This document shows, in pieces, positions 48,185-58,831 of a stretch of DNA of 64,000 bases. Source of the stretch: a bacterium (lineage in GTDB: Bacteria; Patescibacteriota; Saccharimonadia; Saccharimonadales; Saccharimonadaceae); assembly GCA_030429975.1 (NCBI GenBank), contig JAUIGB010000002.1, forward strand, positions 1 to 64,000, read 5' to 3'. Position numbers and translations under genes: made by a program. The first letter of the stretch is position 1. The number at the start of each line of letters is the position of its first letter. The notes under the pieces were generated by a model, which searched no databases, was not told the origin of the DNA, and saw nothing but the letters and a program-made list of their open reading frames with translations.

Positions 48185-48576
48185 ACTGCGTAATGGCCTA
48201 CGATCAGATTTTTATACGACGGAACTTCTATTTTTCCGTTTACAATATCCTTGACCTCCACCCATACCGCGCGCTTCATCTCTGAATCTTGTGGTACCAG
48301 TGGGGTGTCAACGTCAATTGCGCCATGATAGCCTAGAACGATTTTACCGTTTCTATGCTGACCGAAATCAGCGTGCTTTAAGGGTATTTCTTTGAGTCCC
48401 AACTCTTCGAACAGCTCTCGTGCCATGGCGGTATCTGGTGATTCACCTTCGTCTATATGGCCACCCGGTAGCCCGTAACCTTCCTTGCCATAATCAACCA
48501 CTAGTACTTTTTTATGATCGAGGCTAAAGAGCACGCACTTGCATGTCACTCTGTGGGTATCGCGTCTACGATCCAT
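48181..48576 (-). CDS. NUDIX hydrolase
   Basis: GGHIDEGESPDTAMARELFEELGL. Confidence 0.9.
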   Translation of the reverse strand: MDRRRDTHRVTCKCVLFSLDHKKVLVVDYGKEGYGLPGGHIDEGESPDTAMARELFEELGLKEIPLKHADFGQHRNGKIVLGYHGAIDVDTPLVPQDSEMKRAVWVEVKDIVNGKIEVPSYKNLIVGHYAV

Positions 48577-49072
48577 TTTTTTGCAACTTTTCCAAATCCG
48601 TAATTACCTGATCACCATGTCCAAGAGGCGTGACCCGTCCATACACCTTTCTGACCATGCCCTTCGGATCAATGATAAACGTCTTCCGCAGTATTCCTTC
48701 GCGACCAAACATTTTAGCACCCCAAGCACCGAAACTTTCGATGACTTTTCCATCAACATCGGTCAATAGCGTAAAATTTAGTGAGTGTTTGGACTTGAAT
48801 TTTTCATGACTGGACGCATCATCTTTACTAATACCGACTACCTCGGCACCCATATCGGCCAAATGGTCTCGAGCATCACGCAGACTACAAGCCTCAACGG
48901 TACAGCCCGGAGTATCATCTTTCGGATAAAAGTACAGGACTATCCACCTTCCCTCAAAATCTTTCAAAGAAACGTCTTTACCTTCTGTATCAGGTAAGCT
49001 GAAACTAGGCGCAGAATATGGTAACTCTTTCTTCATGCCTTTATTATATCTGTTATTTACCGGATCGGTCAA
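48566..49072 (-). CDS. bcp: Thiol peroxidase/peroxiredoxin, Bcp type
   Basis: LYFYPKDDTPGCTVEACSLRD. Confidence 0.93.
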   Translation of the reverse strand: MTDPVNNRYNKGMKKELPYSAPSFSLPDTEGKDVSLKDFEGRWIVLYFYPKDDTPGCTVEACSLRDARDHLADMGAEVVGISKDDASSHEKFKSKHSLNFTLLTDVDGKVIESFGAWGAKMFGREGILRKTFIIDPKGMVRKVYGRVTPLGHGDQVITDLEKLQKNGS

Positions 49073-49499
49073 ACACGACTCGACTGTACCAGAAATAGTT
49101 CCAAAGCAAGCTGGCTATGGTCGCAAGAACCTTCGCCACAAACAAGGCAACACCATTACCAATATCGTAAAACATCCAAATCAGCGTGGGTACTGTCGTA
49201 ATTATCGCGCCCTGAATCACCCATAGTCCAAATAATGTAATGGCTACGAATACTAAAAACTGTCGTAGTTTTCGCAAACTAGTATCGCCAAACACAACGC
49301 GTTTGTTCAATATATAACTAACAGACAACGCCACTGACGTGGATCCTACGTTGGCAGCGACCGGTGTCCACCCAAACAATGCGATAAATAGGTATAACAG
49401 CGTGAAATCAACTCCGGTGTTAATTACGCCAACCAAACCAAATTTAACCTGCGGAGACTTAGGGCTAGCCTTTTTTGATTTGGTTTTTCTTTTGGCCAT
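49053..49499 (-). CDS. GtrA family membrane protein
   Basis: FGLVGVINTGVDFTLLYLFI; four TM segments. Confidence 0.85.
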   Translation of the reverse strand: MAKRKTKSKKASPKSPQVKFGLVGVINTGVDFTLLYLFIALFGWTPVAANVGSTSVALSVSYILNKRVVFGDTSLRKLRQFLVFVAITLFGLWVIQGAIITTVPTLIWMFYDIGNGVALFVAKVLATIASLLWNYFWYSRVVFDRSGK

Positions 49500-49571
49500 T
49501 TCTTTTTTACTTTATCACAGCCCTTATGGTTTTCAAGTAGTAAAAAATAGGATATAATTGCCAAAGTAAAT

Positions 49572-49647
49572 CGGGGTGTGGCGCAGTTGATAGCGCGCGC
49601 GGTTTGGGACCGTGAGGTCGAAGGTTTGAGTCCTTTCACCCCGACCA
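49572..49647 (+). tRNA. tRNA-Pro (TGG), CCA encoded
   Basis: CGGGGTG...CACCCCG acceptor; anticodon loop TTTGGGA. Confidence 0.92.
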
Positions 49648-49723
49648 AATAAAATTGACCGCCTTTAGGTGGTCTATTTTATTTGTCATACTTTGCGATG
49701 CCCTTTCACGCCTAAAAAGCAAA

Positions 49724-49754
49724 TCGCCCGCTCCCACGAATGGGATACGGGCGA
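49724..49754. terminator. GC-rich hairpin downstream of the 49780 gene
   Basis: TCGCCCG-C-TCCCA-CGAA-TGGGA-TA-CGGGCGA. Confidence 0.7.
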
Positions 49755-49779
49755 ATGCAGTTTCGGACAGGACCGACAA

Positions 49780-50166
49780 TCAGTCATCCCGCACGACGTC
49801 GATGTCGACGATCCGAAACACCTTGGTCTCGGAGTCTCGTCCACGATTGCTCGTGTGCAGGGTCAGAGTCTTTCCGGTCTCGAGTATGGGCTCGATGATC
49901 TGGTAGACCGATGCCCGCCCACTTACGAGTCCGTACACGGGATCCATGACTTTTCCGTCGATGATGTCGCACTGATGGAAGCCGGTCGTGCGACCGCGCT
50001 TATTCCGCACAGGCACCAGCGCGAACTCCTGCTCGTACTCCATGACGTCATCCTCGCGGATGACCTTCAGGCGCACCTGAGCGGCGGTGTTGTAGCTGCC
50101 AGAGCCGATTATCGCGTAGTGCCTCGAAACTGCTTGATTGGGACGTGCGTTGGTAAATGTTTCCAC
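49780..50166 (-). CDS. GC-rich orphan protein, 128 aa (GTG start)
   Basis: SD GAGAGGAA; GC-rich codons unlike neighbours; strong hairpin downstream. Confidence 0.65.
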   Translation of the reverse strand: METFTNARPNQAVSRHYAIIGSGSYNTAAQVRLKVIREDDVMEYEQEFALVPVRNKRGRTTGFHQCDIIDGKVMDPVYGLVSGRASVYQIIEPILETGKTLTLHTSNRGRDSETKVFRIVDIDVVRDD

Positions 50167-50253
50167 GCCGATTCCTCTCGCTTGTGGTATCTACTATGAT
50201 TTCAATACCCCATCTTTTCATAATACCATAAAATTACTAATTAGTCAACAATG

Positions 50254-51465
50254 CTACTGCTTTTGCTGGGTTGAGAACGGATTGAGAGTAAGAAATGACA
50301 GCAGTCCCTCTAGCTCTCTCTTGATGTCGCTAAAAGGCGTAAAATCGGATGGTACATTGACGTTTACTGGCTGATCATAAGAGAAATCGATTTTAATGTT
50401 TAGTTGACCGGATTCGTCGGAAATATTCATATGTTTGAGTTGGTGGAACCACTGGTCAATCCATAGTTCTATTTTTAGTTTTTCTGTATCTGTTTTGTCA
50501 TTTAATTGTAGGTTGATTTCACCGCCGCTAATCGTATTGCCTGAGCAGGATTTCAAATCTTTGAACAATTGCGTATTCTGCACACTGGACGAAAACTTTT
50601 TAGCTGCATCACCATCAATCTCTACGGCATATCCACTGTTGCCATTTTGAACACCTAGACTATCCGTTACTTTCACGACTCGGCTGTCATAATATGCCAA
50701 ACCAACATCTGTAATAGATGCCGGATCGTCACCTATTTTTTGAAGAGTTTCAAAGACGCACTCGTATTCCCTGGCCTCTATCTCATTGTATTTCCTTATC
50801 TCGGACTCGCCATACAGTACCCAGGTATCATCTATGCTGTCGACAGCCGGCTGATACAGAGATGCTAGCTTTTCTAGCTGTTGACGAATCTGACTTTCTG
50901 ATAACCCAGCGAACCTAAGGGCGATTGAGCTTTGCGCCGAAAGCGCACTAACCAGCTCTTCTAAGCCAGTAAGTTTGAAGTATACGTCACCATCGGTGTC
51001 TCCATTATATTCAAATTCAATAGTGTTATCTTGATTCGCGGCCGCCAAACCAACAGACGCCCCTCCAGTCCCCGAAAATCCCTTGTCATAGCTAAAACTA
51101 GAGGTAAAATCAACGTTAATTTGACCTCCATATGAAACAGTTCCTTCCGCGGTCACGGATTCCGAGGTGATTAGTTTACTCATGGCGTCCGTAACAGCAT
51201 TGTCTGGGTTTTGATACCAGAACGCATAAACAGCGACCGACGATAATAACAGAACCGCAGTCAGGGATCCGGCAATTATAGCGATTAGTTTTTTGTGACT
51301 CTTTTTCTGCTGTGGTTTCATGGAGTGAAGCATTTGGGAAACTGATTTTTGTTTCGCCTGCTCTACTCTTTTTCGCATCGTCACGCTAAGTACGTCACCC
51401 TCGTGATTGGGTTTTGTGCCGCTGCTTTTCTTGTCCGAAATATTACCCTCTGGCTCGTCCTTCAT
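50254..51465 (-). CDS. Single-TM extracytoplasmic protein, 403 aa
   Basis: KKLIAIIAGSLTAVLLLSSVAVYAFW TM; long exported region. Confidence 0.75.
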   Translation of the reverse strand: MKDEPEGNISDKKSSGTKPNHEGDVLSVTMRKRVEQAKQKSVSQMLHSMKPQQKKSHKKLIAIIAGSLTAVLLLSSVAVYAFWYQNPDNAVTDAMSKLITSESVTAEGTVSYGGQINVDFTSSFSYDKGFSGTGGASVGLAAANQDNTIEFEYNGDTDGDVYFKLTGLEELVSALSAQSSIALRFAGLSESQIRQQLEKLASLYQPAVDSIDDTWVLYGESEIRKYNEIEAREYECVFETLQKIGDDPASITDVGLAYYDSRVVKVTDSLGVQNGNSGYAVEIDGDAAKKFSSSVQNTQLFKDLKSCSGNTISGGEINLQLNDKTDTEKLKIELWIDQWFHQLKHMNISDESGQLNIKIDFSYDQPVNVNVPSDFTPFSDIKRELEGLLSFLTLNPFSTQQKQ

Positions 51466-51520
51466 TTCATCTTTACTTTAGCATATAAAGCATAAGTGAG
51501 ATAGCCGTGACTGGGCTGTG

Positions 51521-53011
51521 TTATTTCGCGAATTCTATTGCGCGAGTTTCCCGTATAACGTTCACCTTGATCGTTCCAGGGTATTGCATAGTAGATTCAA
51601 TTTTGTTTGCGATGTCACGCGATAGTTTAATGGCGCTAAGGTCGTCTACGTTTTGAGGTTTTACGATTACGCGAACTTCACGCCCGGCACTAATCGCGTA
51701 TGCTTTGTCGATACCCTTAAAGCTAGTTGCGATATTCTCTAGATCCTTCATTCGTTCAACGAAGTTCTCGGCACTGATATTTCGAGCACCTGGACGCGCG
51801 GCGGATAAAGCGTCAACTACACGAACCACTAGGGCCTCTGGCGTAGTCGCCTCTACATCATCATGATGGGCCTCGATGGCATGGCAGATTTCTTCTTTCA
51901 TGCCGTATTTGCGCGCTAGTTCCGCTCCAATATGGTGATGCTTGCCTTCAACCTTATGGGTTACTGCTTTTCCTACGTCATGGAGCAATGTAGCGATTTT
52001 GACAGTACGAACATCGGCACCAATTTCTTCTGCTATCATGCCCGACAGGTGAGCCATCTCCGTACAGTGAAGCAGGACGTTTTGTCCGTACGATGTTCGG
52101 TACTTGAGTTCACCCAGAAGCTGTAGCATTTCTCGCGGTATGCCAGTAACGCCAACCTCGCGCGCGGCATCCTCTCCGGCTTGTTTGACTTCTTTTTGAA
52201 TCTGCTTTTCGGCCTTTGCGACGACCTCTTCTATACGGCCCGGATGGATACGACCATCTTTCATTAGCATTTCTAACGTCAGGCGTGCAACCTGGCGACG
52301 GATTGGGTCAAAGCTAGACAAGACTATCATTCCAGGCGTGTCATCGACTAGAATATCAACACCCGTTGCTCGTTGGATGGATTGGATATTTCTACCCTCC
52401 TTTCCAATGATGCGGCCTTTCATCTCGTCATCTGTTAACTTGATCGCTGTCACGGTGCGCTCGGCGGTCACCTCGGAACTCATTCGCTCCATGGCGGTCA
52501 GTATCACGACCTGCGCGCGCTCTTCCGCGTCGTCAATAGCGTCCTTTTGTAGTTTCGCGATCAGACCTTTTAGATCATTTTTTATATCGCGTTCAGTCAT
52601 CTGCATTAGCTTGTCGGCCGCGTCAGACTTGCTTAGTTTCGCAATCTTTTCCAGTTTTTCTTGCTGTCTCTTTCGGATGTCGCGGATTTCGTCCTTCAGG
52701 CTATCTACCTCGTCTTCTGCCTTACGAAGTTTATCTGCGCGCTTTTCCAAATCATCGAGTTTTCTGTCTATTGTTGCTTCGCGGTCGACCAGTCGTGACT
52801 CTGACTTCTTTAACTCTTTGCGACGCTCGTTCTCTAGCTGCAATGCCTCGTCTTTAGCCTTGAGGACTATCTGACTGGCCTTTTCGTTAGCCTTTGCCAG
52901 CGCTTCGTCCGCCTTATTCTTGCTGTTCTCTACCTTGTTCTTGTTGTATGCAGCCGTTCCACTGGCACCCAAAACAACGCCAATAACAGCGGCAATTATA
53001 CCTTCTACCAT
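51521..53011 (-). CDS. rny: Ribonuclease Y
   Basis: N-term TM + coiled coil; GRIIGKEGRNIQSIQRATGVDILVDDTPG KH; LLHDVGKA HD. Confidence 0.95.
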   Translation of the reverse strand: MVEGIIAAVIGVVLGASGTAAYNKNKVENSKNKADEALAKANEKASQIVLKAKDEALQLENERRKELKKSESRLVDREATIDRKLDDLEKRADKLRKAEDEVDSLKDEIRDIRKRQQEKLEKIAKLSKSDAADKLMQMTERDIKNDLKGLIAKLQKDAIDDAEERAQVVILTAMERMSSEVTAERTVTAIKLTDDEMKGRIIGKEGRNIQSIQRATGVDILVDDTPGMIVLSSFDPIRRQVARLTLEMLMKDGRIHPGRIEEVVAKAEKQIQKEVKQAGEDAAREVGVTGIPREMLQLLGELKYRTSYGQNVLLHCTEMAHLSGMIAEEIGADVRTVKIATLLHDVGKAVTHKVEGKHHHIGAELARKYGMKEEICHAIEAHHDDVEATTPEALVVRVVDALSAARPGARNISAENFVERMKDLENIATSFKGIDKAYAISAGREVRVIVKPQNVDDLSAIKLSRDIANKIESTMQYPGTIKVNVIRETRAIEFAK

Positions 53012-53165
53012 GTCTCTCTTTTCCTTCCTGCGTCCGCTCCCGCGGGTGATCCTGATTCAATGAGTCTGGTATTGCGGGTGGACGGCAATAAAATTCAGTA
53101 AATATCCAGAGCTTGCATGTAACAAACTATACGTATTGTATCTCTTTTTTAGTCAACCTGGCAAG

Positions 53166-53552
53166 CTATTTTCGTGGTTTTGTAATGTTTGCTTCAGAAG
53201 CGTATTCTGGTAGAACCATCTGGTGATTCTCGCCATTAGTGATAAGCTTTACGGCAACGTCCCGCCAATTTTCTCCGGTTGTGCCAACTATGGGTACACG
53301 CAGTGAATCCGCAAGTGTATTTGCGACCGTCAAGCCAATACGGAGTCCAGTGAAACTTCCTGGGCCCTTGAATACCCCGATAGCTGAAATATCTTGCCAT
53401 GTTTTGCCCAGAGAATCCAGTTGCTTCCGAAGGTGACTGTGCACATCTTTTGCCAGCATCCTGTCAGCTTGCCATTCTGATGGGGTTGCTTTATCTCCAT
53501 CCAATAATTCCACCTTGCATACGGGAGTTGACGTGTCTAAAAGTATTATCAT
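53166..53552 (-). CDS. tsaB: TsaB-like t6A protein (short, N-terminal domain only)
   Basis: ILLDTSTPVCKV; GPGSFTGLRIGLTVANTLA. Confidence 0.85.
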   Translation of the reverse strand: MIILLDTSTPVCKVELLDGDKATPSEWQADRMLAKDVHSHLRKQLDSLGKTWQDISAIGVFKGPGSFTGLRIGLTVANTLADSLRVPIVGTTGENWRDVAVKLITNGENHQMVLPEYASEANITKPRK

Positions 53553-54040
53553 TTGATAGCCTCGATAATTTTGCTACTAGATCCTCCACCGGATTTTAAC
53601 TCAATGCTTCTAGACGTCTCACTAATAGTCATGATACTTATCGATAGTCTATCGTCCGGCAATAAACTCTTGATCGTGTCAGACCACTCGACGACCACTA
53701 TCGATGTATCGTCGTTCAATGCCTCGTGTAAGTCGCCCGCCATTATTCCCGGATCTTTTATACGATAGAAGTCGTAGTGAAAAAGCCTCAAATTGTCACG
53801 AGCATCGTATACTTTGCTAATCGTAAAGCTTGGGCTCTGTATAGTTTCATCAATATCGAGACCTCTTGCCAGTCCCCGTACAAATGTTGTTTTGCCAGCT
53901 CCAACATCCCCTATTAATTCGATTACTTCTCCACCCGAAAGCGACTTGCCAATAGACTCGCCAAGCGTTTGCATTTCAGTTTCGTTGGTAACCTCTGTCA
54001 TCGTGACCATTATACCCCAGTTTTTATTACCAAAAAGCAC
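53549..54040 (-). CDS. tsaE: tRNA t6A ATPase TsaE
   Basis: GDVGAGKTTFVRGLARGL; SPSFTI; HYDFYRI. Confidence 0.92.
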   Translation of the reverse strand: MLFGNKNWGIMVTMTEVTNETEMQTLGESIGKSLSGGEVIELIGDVGAGKTTFVRGLARGLDIDETIQSPSFTISKVYDARDNLRLFHYDFYRIKDPGIMAGDLHEALNDDTSIVVVEWSDTIKSLLPDDRLSISIMTISETSRSIELKSGGGSSSKIIEAIK

Positions 54041-54080
54041 TAGCCTTTTGTCGTAATCTCCTTTAGAATAGATTCATAGT

Positions 54081-55871
54081 ATGCATATATCGGATGGGAC
54101 ACTGGAAAAGCTCCTAGAACAGAGTAAGCGCTTTTCCAAACAGGATATAGCGACCCTCAAGCAAGAGAGCGCGAAGATAAAAAAGCCTCTAAAGCAGGTT
54201 GCTTTTGATAGCAAGCTGATAGACGAGGCCACATTGACGAAATTATTCGCGGAATACGCGGGCATACCCTACGTCACGATAAATCCTTCAGAAGTTCCCG
54301 GAGAGGTTTTGGAACGCATACCAGAAAGAATTGCCAGACAATACCGAGCCGTGCTATTCAGGATAGACAAGGACGGAGTCCAGCATTTGGCCATGGAGGA
54401 CCCTGACGATGTCCAGGCTATAGACTTTATTCAAAAACAAGTTGGCGAAAATGTGCGGACCTATATAGCTTCGCATGACAATATTGAAAAAGTCCTAGAC
54501 AACTACCGAAGCGACGTAAACAAAGAGATATCCGAGGTTATCCAAGTACAGGACGAGGAAGAGAAAGCCAACGAAGAAGTCAAGAAAATATCGGATGAAG
54601 ACGTTGGCGAAGACTCACCTATCGCACAGACTATCAACCTCTTACTCGAATACGCCATTCGATCCGGAGCCAGTGACATACATATAGAGCCCCGCGAAGA
54701 GTACGTGCAGGTACGCTATCGTATTGATGGAGTGTTAAAGGAAGTCAACAGATTACCGCGCAACGTGCACGCGGCGCTAATCAGTCGCGTTAAAATCCTA
54801 TCCAATTTAAAGATCGATGAGCGTCGCGTACCCCAGGACGGCCGTTTCAAAGTACAGGTATCTGGTAATCAGTACTCTCTCCGTGTCAGCACACTTCCTG
54901 TCGCAGATGGCGAAAAGGTCGTTATCCGTATCCTGGACGAATCAAATCAGGCGGTAGCCCTATCCGATCTTGGCTTTTGGGGTCATTCAATGGAAACCAT
55001 CTCCGATGCCATATCCGAGCCACACGGAATTGTCCTAATTACAGGTCCCACCGGTAGCGGTAAATCGACCACCCTCTTTAGCGCGCTGACGGAATTAAAC
55101 AAACCAAATGTCAACATCAGTACTATAGAAGATCCCGTCGAGTACAAGATACCAGGCGTAAATCAAACCCAGACAAACGAAGGTGCAGGCATGACTTTTG
55201 CAACCGGACTCCGTGCATTGTTGCGTCAAGATCCAAATATAATCATGGTCGGAGAGATCCGCGACAAAGAAACGGCCAGCCTAGCTATACAGGCCGCCCT
55301 AACCGGACACTTGGTCTTTAGTACTCTTCACACAAACAACTCTGCCACCAGCCTACCCCGTCTACTTGATATGGACGTAGAGCCATTTCTGATTGCAAGC
55401 GTCATACGCGCAGTAGTGGGACAGCGACTTGTTCGACGCCTGAACCCGGAAACAAAAGTTGCGTATAATCCGAACGAGCAGGAAAAACAAGCCTTGCTTC
55501 AATTGTTCAACCTACATGACACGCAAACTTTTCGCTATATACACGAGCTTGAAAAACAAGCTGCAGCCGCTGGCGTAGGTGGTGATGCGCCGCTGAGTAC
55601 CGACGAGAACGGCATCAACACTCTATACAAGCCAGGAGAGTATGAGGACGAGAACGGCAAACACGATGGATATAAGGGTCGAGTAGGAATCTATGAGGTC
55701 TTGGGAAACACTATTCCTATGCAAAAACTGATTACGTCCAACGCAACAAGTGACGAGCTGCAGAAGCAGGCGATTTCCGAGGGTATGTTAACAATGCAAC
55801 TTGATGGACTCATAAAAGCCTTGCGCGGAGTTACAACTGTGGAAGAAGTATTACGAGTCACTAGGGAATAG
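54081..55871 (+). CDS. pilB: Type IV pilus assembly ATPase
   Basis: GPTGSGKSTTLFSAL; GEIRDKETASLAIQAALTGHLVFSTLHTN. Confidence 0.95.
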   Translation: MHISDGTLEKLLEQSKRFSKQDIATLKQESAKIKKPLKQVAFDSKLIDEATLTKLFAEYAGIPYVTINPSEVPGEVLERIPERIARQYRAVLFRIDKDGVQHLAMEDPDDVQAIDFIQKQVGENVRTYIASHDNIEKVLDNYRSDVNKEISEVIQVQDEEEKANEEVKKISDEDVGEDSPIAQTINLLLEYAIRSGASDIHIEPREEYVQVRYRIDGVLKEVNRLPRNVHAALISRVKILSNLKIDERRVPQDGRFKVQVSGNQYSLRVSTLPVADGEKVVIRILDESNQAVALSDLGFWGHSMETISDAISEPHGIVLITGPTGSGKSTTLFSALTELNKPNVNISTIEDPVEYKIPGVNQTQTNEGAGMTFATGLRALLRQDPNIIMVGEIRDKETASLAIQAALTGHLVFSTLHTNNSATSLPRLLDMDVEPFLIASVIRAVVGQRLVRRLNPETKVAYNPNEQEKQALLQLFNLHDTQTFRYIHELEKQAAAAGVGGDAPLSTDENGINTLYKPGEYEDENGKHDGYKGRVGIYEVLGNTIPMQKLITSNATSDELQKQAISEGMLTMQLDGLIKALRGVTTVEEVLRVTRE

Positions 55872-55873
55872 TT

Positions 55874-57097
55874 ATGCCGAATTTTGACTACACCGCTATC
55901 TCTGACACTACCAAAAAGACTACGAAAGGTACTATTGGCGCGGGTAGCGAGGCTGAGGTAATAGAGCTTCTGAAAAAACAGAAGCTTCGACCCGTTAGCG
56001 TATCGGCACAGAAAAGCGCGCTTGGTGCGTCATCACTTTTTAAATCAAAAAAAGTAAAATCAGACGATTTAGTAGTCTTTACACGACAGCTTGCGGCAAT
56101 GATTGGTGCCGGTGTTCCCCTGCTACGGTCCCTCAACTCCCTCCAGCAACACGCCGAAAGCGCAGCACTAAAAGACCAGTTAGTCAAAGTCATAGAGGAT
56201 GTACAAAGTGGAACGTCATTTGGAGACGCCCTCGCTAAGCACCCCAGTACCTTCAACGACGTATATGTGAACATGGTACGAGCCGGCGAAACGGCAGGTA
56301 TTTTAGATGAAATTTTGAACCGTCTGGCAGTGCAACAAGAGAAAAGTTCCGCCATGAAAAAACGCATCAAAAGTGCCATGACCTACCCCGTCGTCCTGTT
56401 GGTCATAACTGTAATCGCATTCTTTGGATTAATGCTATTCGTTATTCCCCAGATTGGAGACATACTAAAAGATCTAGGTGGCGAAGACACCGAGCTACCT
56501 ATAATTACTCAGATCATGCTCGCAATTAGTTCCGGTATGATATCTTGGTGGTTTATTGTTTTACCCGCTTTCGCGGGACTCGTGTTTGCCGTCTTGCGCT
56601 ATATCAAAACCCCATCAGGGCGTTTTGCTTTTCACAAACTCATCCTGAAGGTACCAGCCGTAAATCCAATTATCAGAAAGGTGGTGGTGGCTAGGTTTGC
56701 ACGAACTTTCTCGGCACTCACCGGAGCTGGCGTATCAATAATTGAGTCCATGACCGTTACCGCGCACGCACTAGGAAACGTTGTGTATGAGCAAGCGATG
56801 CTAGATGCAATCGACCGTGTCAAAAATGGAGAACAATTATCATCCATACTAGATGAAAATGAATTATACCCAGCTATCGTATCCCAGATGCTGGCGGTCG
56901 GAGAAGAAACAGGTCAAACAGAGACTGTCTTAGTCAAGGTAGCCGACTTTTACGAGGACGAGGTAGATGCCTCTATAAACAGTGTCAGCTCTATCATAGA
57001 ACCCGTCATGATTGTATTAATGGGTGGAATGGTTGGCCTAATCGCCGCCAGTGTGATGGGTCCAATCGCCAGCCTTGCTTCAAGCATTCAAAAGTAG
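55874..57097 (+). CDS. pilC: Type IV pilus inner-membrane platform protein
   Basis: FTRQLAAMIGAGVPLLRSL; GspF/PilC repeats and TMs. Confidence 0.95.
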   Translation: MPNFDYTAISDTTKKTTKGTIGAGSEAEVIELLKKQKLRPVSVSAQKSALGASSLFKSKKVKSDDLVVFTRQLAAMIGAGVPLLRSLNSLQQHAESAALKDQLVKVIEDVQSGTSFGDALAKHPSTFNDVYVNMVRAGETAGILDEILNRLAVQQEKSSAMKKRIKSAMTYPVVLLVITVIAFFGLMLFVIPQIGDILKDLGGEDTELPIITQIMLAISSGMISWWFIVLPAFAGLVFAVLRYIKTPSGRFAFHKLILKVPAVNPIIRKVVVARFARTFSALTGAGVSIIESMTVTAHALGNVVYEQAMLDAIDRVKNGEQLSSILDENELYPAIVSQMLAVGEETGQTETVLVKVADFYEDEVDASINSVSSIIEPVMIVLMGGMVGLIAASVMGPIASLASSIQK

Positions 57098-57155
57098 AGG
57101 TTAATACCTAGTAGCATAAGCTTTTTCATGTTACAATAACACCGAGCAACATCTT

Positions 57156-58217
57156 GTGGGCATCATGAAAAATTTACTATACAAAGACAAGCCATTAGTG
57201 GGACTCGATATCGGTAGTACGGATATGAAAATCATGTCCATTGATCAGGACAAGCAGTACGTTACTGGATATGGAGTAATTGATTTGGATCCCTTGCAAA
57301 TTCGTAAGGCTTTTGACGAAGACAACGAATACTTGCTAAAAAACCTAAAAGTTCTGTTAGAAAGAAAACTGGTTGGTCATTTAGTAAGTAATAGAGTCGT
57401 TCTAGGCATACCGACTTCGCGTACTTATTCTCGTACTTTTACCGTTCCCGTTGATTCCGAGAGCTCTCTAAAAGATGCTGTCGCTATCGAGGTCGGGCAA
57501 TACATCCCGCTTCCTCTGTCTTTGCTGTACGTCGATTACGAGATTATCGAGCGCAACAAGGAAATGTTAACCGTAGTTATGAGTGCTGTCCCTAAAAAGT
57601 TAGTAGACAATACCCTCGAGGCATGTGAAGCACTGGGGTTATCCGTAGCCATGATAGAGCCGGCGATAAACGCAGTTGCCAGGGTGTTAAAGGATGCCGA
57701 GCAAGGCTTCTTGCCTACTGTAATCGTAGACGTGGGAGCCGCTAACACCGATATTGCGGTATTAGATGGATCGGTGCGAATCACAGGCGGAATTGCCGCT
57801 GGTGGCAATACATTCACTCTTGATATAGCGAAGAAACTCGGGGTGACGCTAGAGAATGCGCATCAGCTAAAGGTTCTCAACGGACTAGCATCAGGACCCA
57901 AGCAAGCAAAGATTTCGGCAGCGCTTAGACCATCGCTGCGAAACATAATTACAGAGACACGAAAGGTCATTAGGTACTATAACGAACGACTCGCGAATGA
58001 CCGCAGGCTCGAACAAGTCCTAGTGGTAGGTAGCGGGAGTAACGTCCCGGGTATTGGGGACTTCTTCACGAACGAGCTAGTGATGCCGGCCAGAACAGCA
58101 AATCCATGGCAAGAATTGAACTTTGGCGAACTTCCACAGCCGGCCAAACAATTTAGGTCCCGGTACATAAGTGTCGCTGGACTAGCCAGTGTTCCCAAAG
58201 GAGCTATGTGGCAATGA
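57156..58217 (+). CDS. pilM: Type IV pilus assembly protein PilM
   Basis: VGLDIGSTDMKIM; VDVGAANTDIAV. Confidence 0.93.
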   Translation: MGIMKNLLYKDKPLVGLDIGSTDMKIMSIDQDKQYVTGYGVIDLDPLQIRKAFDEDNEYLLKNLKVLLERKLVGHLVSNRVVLGIPTSRTYSRTFTVPVDSESSLKDAVAIEVGQYIPLPLSLLYVDYEIIERNKEMLTVVMSAVPKKLVDNTLEACEALGLSVAMIEPAINAVARVLKDAEQGFLPTVIVDVGAANTDIAVLDGSVRITGGIAAGGNTFTLDIAKKLGVTLENAHQLKVLNGLASGPKQAKISAALRPSLRNIITETRKVIRYYNERLANDRRLEQVLVVGSGSNVPGIGDFFTNELVMPARTANPWQELNFGELPQPAKQFRSRYISVAGLASVPKGAMWQ

Positions 58218-58831
58218 TTAACCTATTACCAGAAGACGTAAAAAGGGATATAGGCGCGGCTAGGATGAACGTTATTCTGCTACGGTATAACCTATTTACT
58301 TTGATGGCAGTTGGGATACTGGTAGGTATGTGCGTTATGTTCTATATATTTTTGAATCTTTCTCAATCATCTGCCGTTGCGTCCAGTGATGAGAACCGGG
58401 CAAAAGTAGCACAGTTGAATGAAGTCGTGACACAGGCAAATGCCTACAAGCAAGATCTTGCCACTGCAAAGCAGGTTTTTGATCAAAGTATTAACTTTTC
58501 TGAAGTCGTATTTGCAATAGCAAAACTTATACCAAAAGGCGTGGTAATTAGCGATATTAGTCTAGAAACTAGTCAATTTGATAGCCCCATAACATTTTCC
58601 GCGTACGCCGCAGATTATGACGAAGCCACTCAATTAAAAGAAAGTTTTCAAGAATCAAGCCTGTTTACCGACGTATACCTACAAAATCTGTCAGATTCTA
58701 GAAATGCAAGCAGTGGAGGTAGTGGTGACAGCGGAGCTGATAGTGGCGGTAGCGAAGGTGGCAGTTCATCCAAATACCCAATAAGTTTCTCAATAAACGC
58801 GGTCATTAAAAAGGCGGTTGGTTTATGGTAG
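58208..58831 (+). CDS. pilN: PilN-like protein
   Basis: MINLLPEDVKRDI start + TM; position after pilM. Confidence 0.88.
   Translation: MAMINLLPEDVKRDIGAARMNVILLRYNLFTLMAVGILVGMCVMFYIFLNLSQSSAVASSDENRAKVAQLNEVVTQANAYKQDLATAKQVFDQSINFSEVVFAIAKLIPKGVVISDISLETSQFDSPITFSAYAADYDEATQLKESFQESSLFTDVYLQNLSDSRNASSGGSGDSGADSGGSEGGSSSKYPISFSINAVIKKAVGLW

Noticed and set aside
49648-49720. tRNA-Pro downstream region as another inverted-copy case
   Set aside because: A terminator hairpin and a weak direct CCTTTCACxCC echo exist, but no convincing inverted T-arm.
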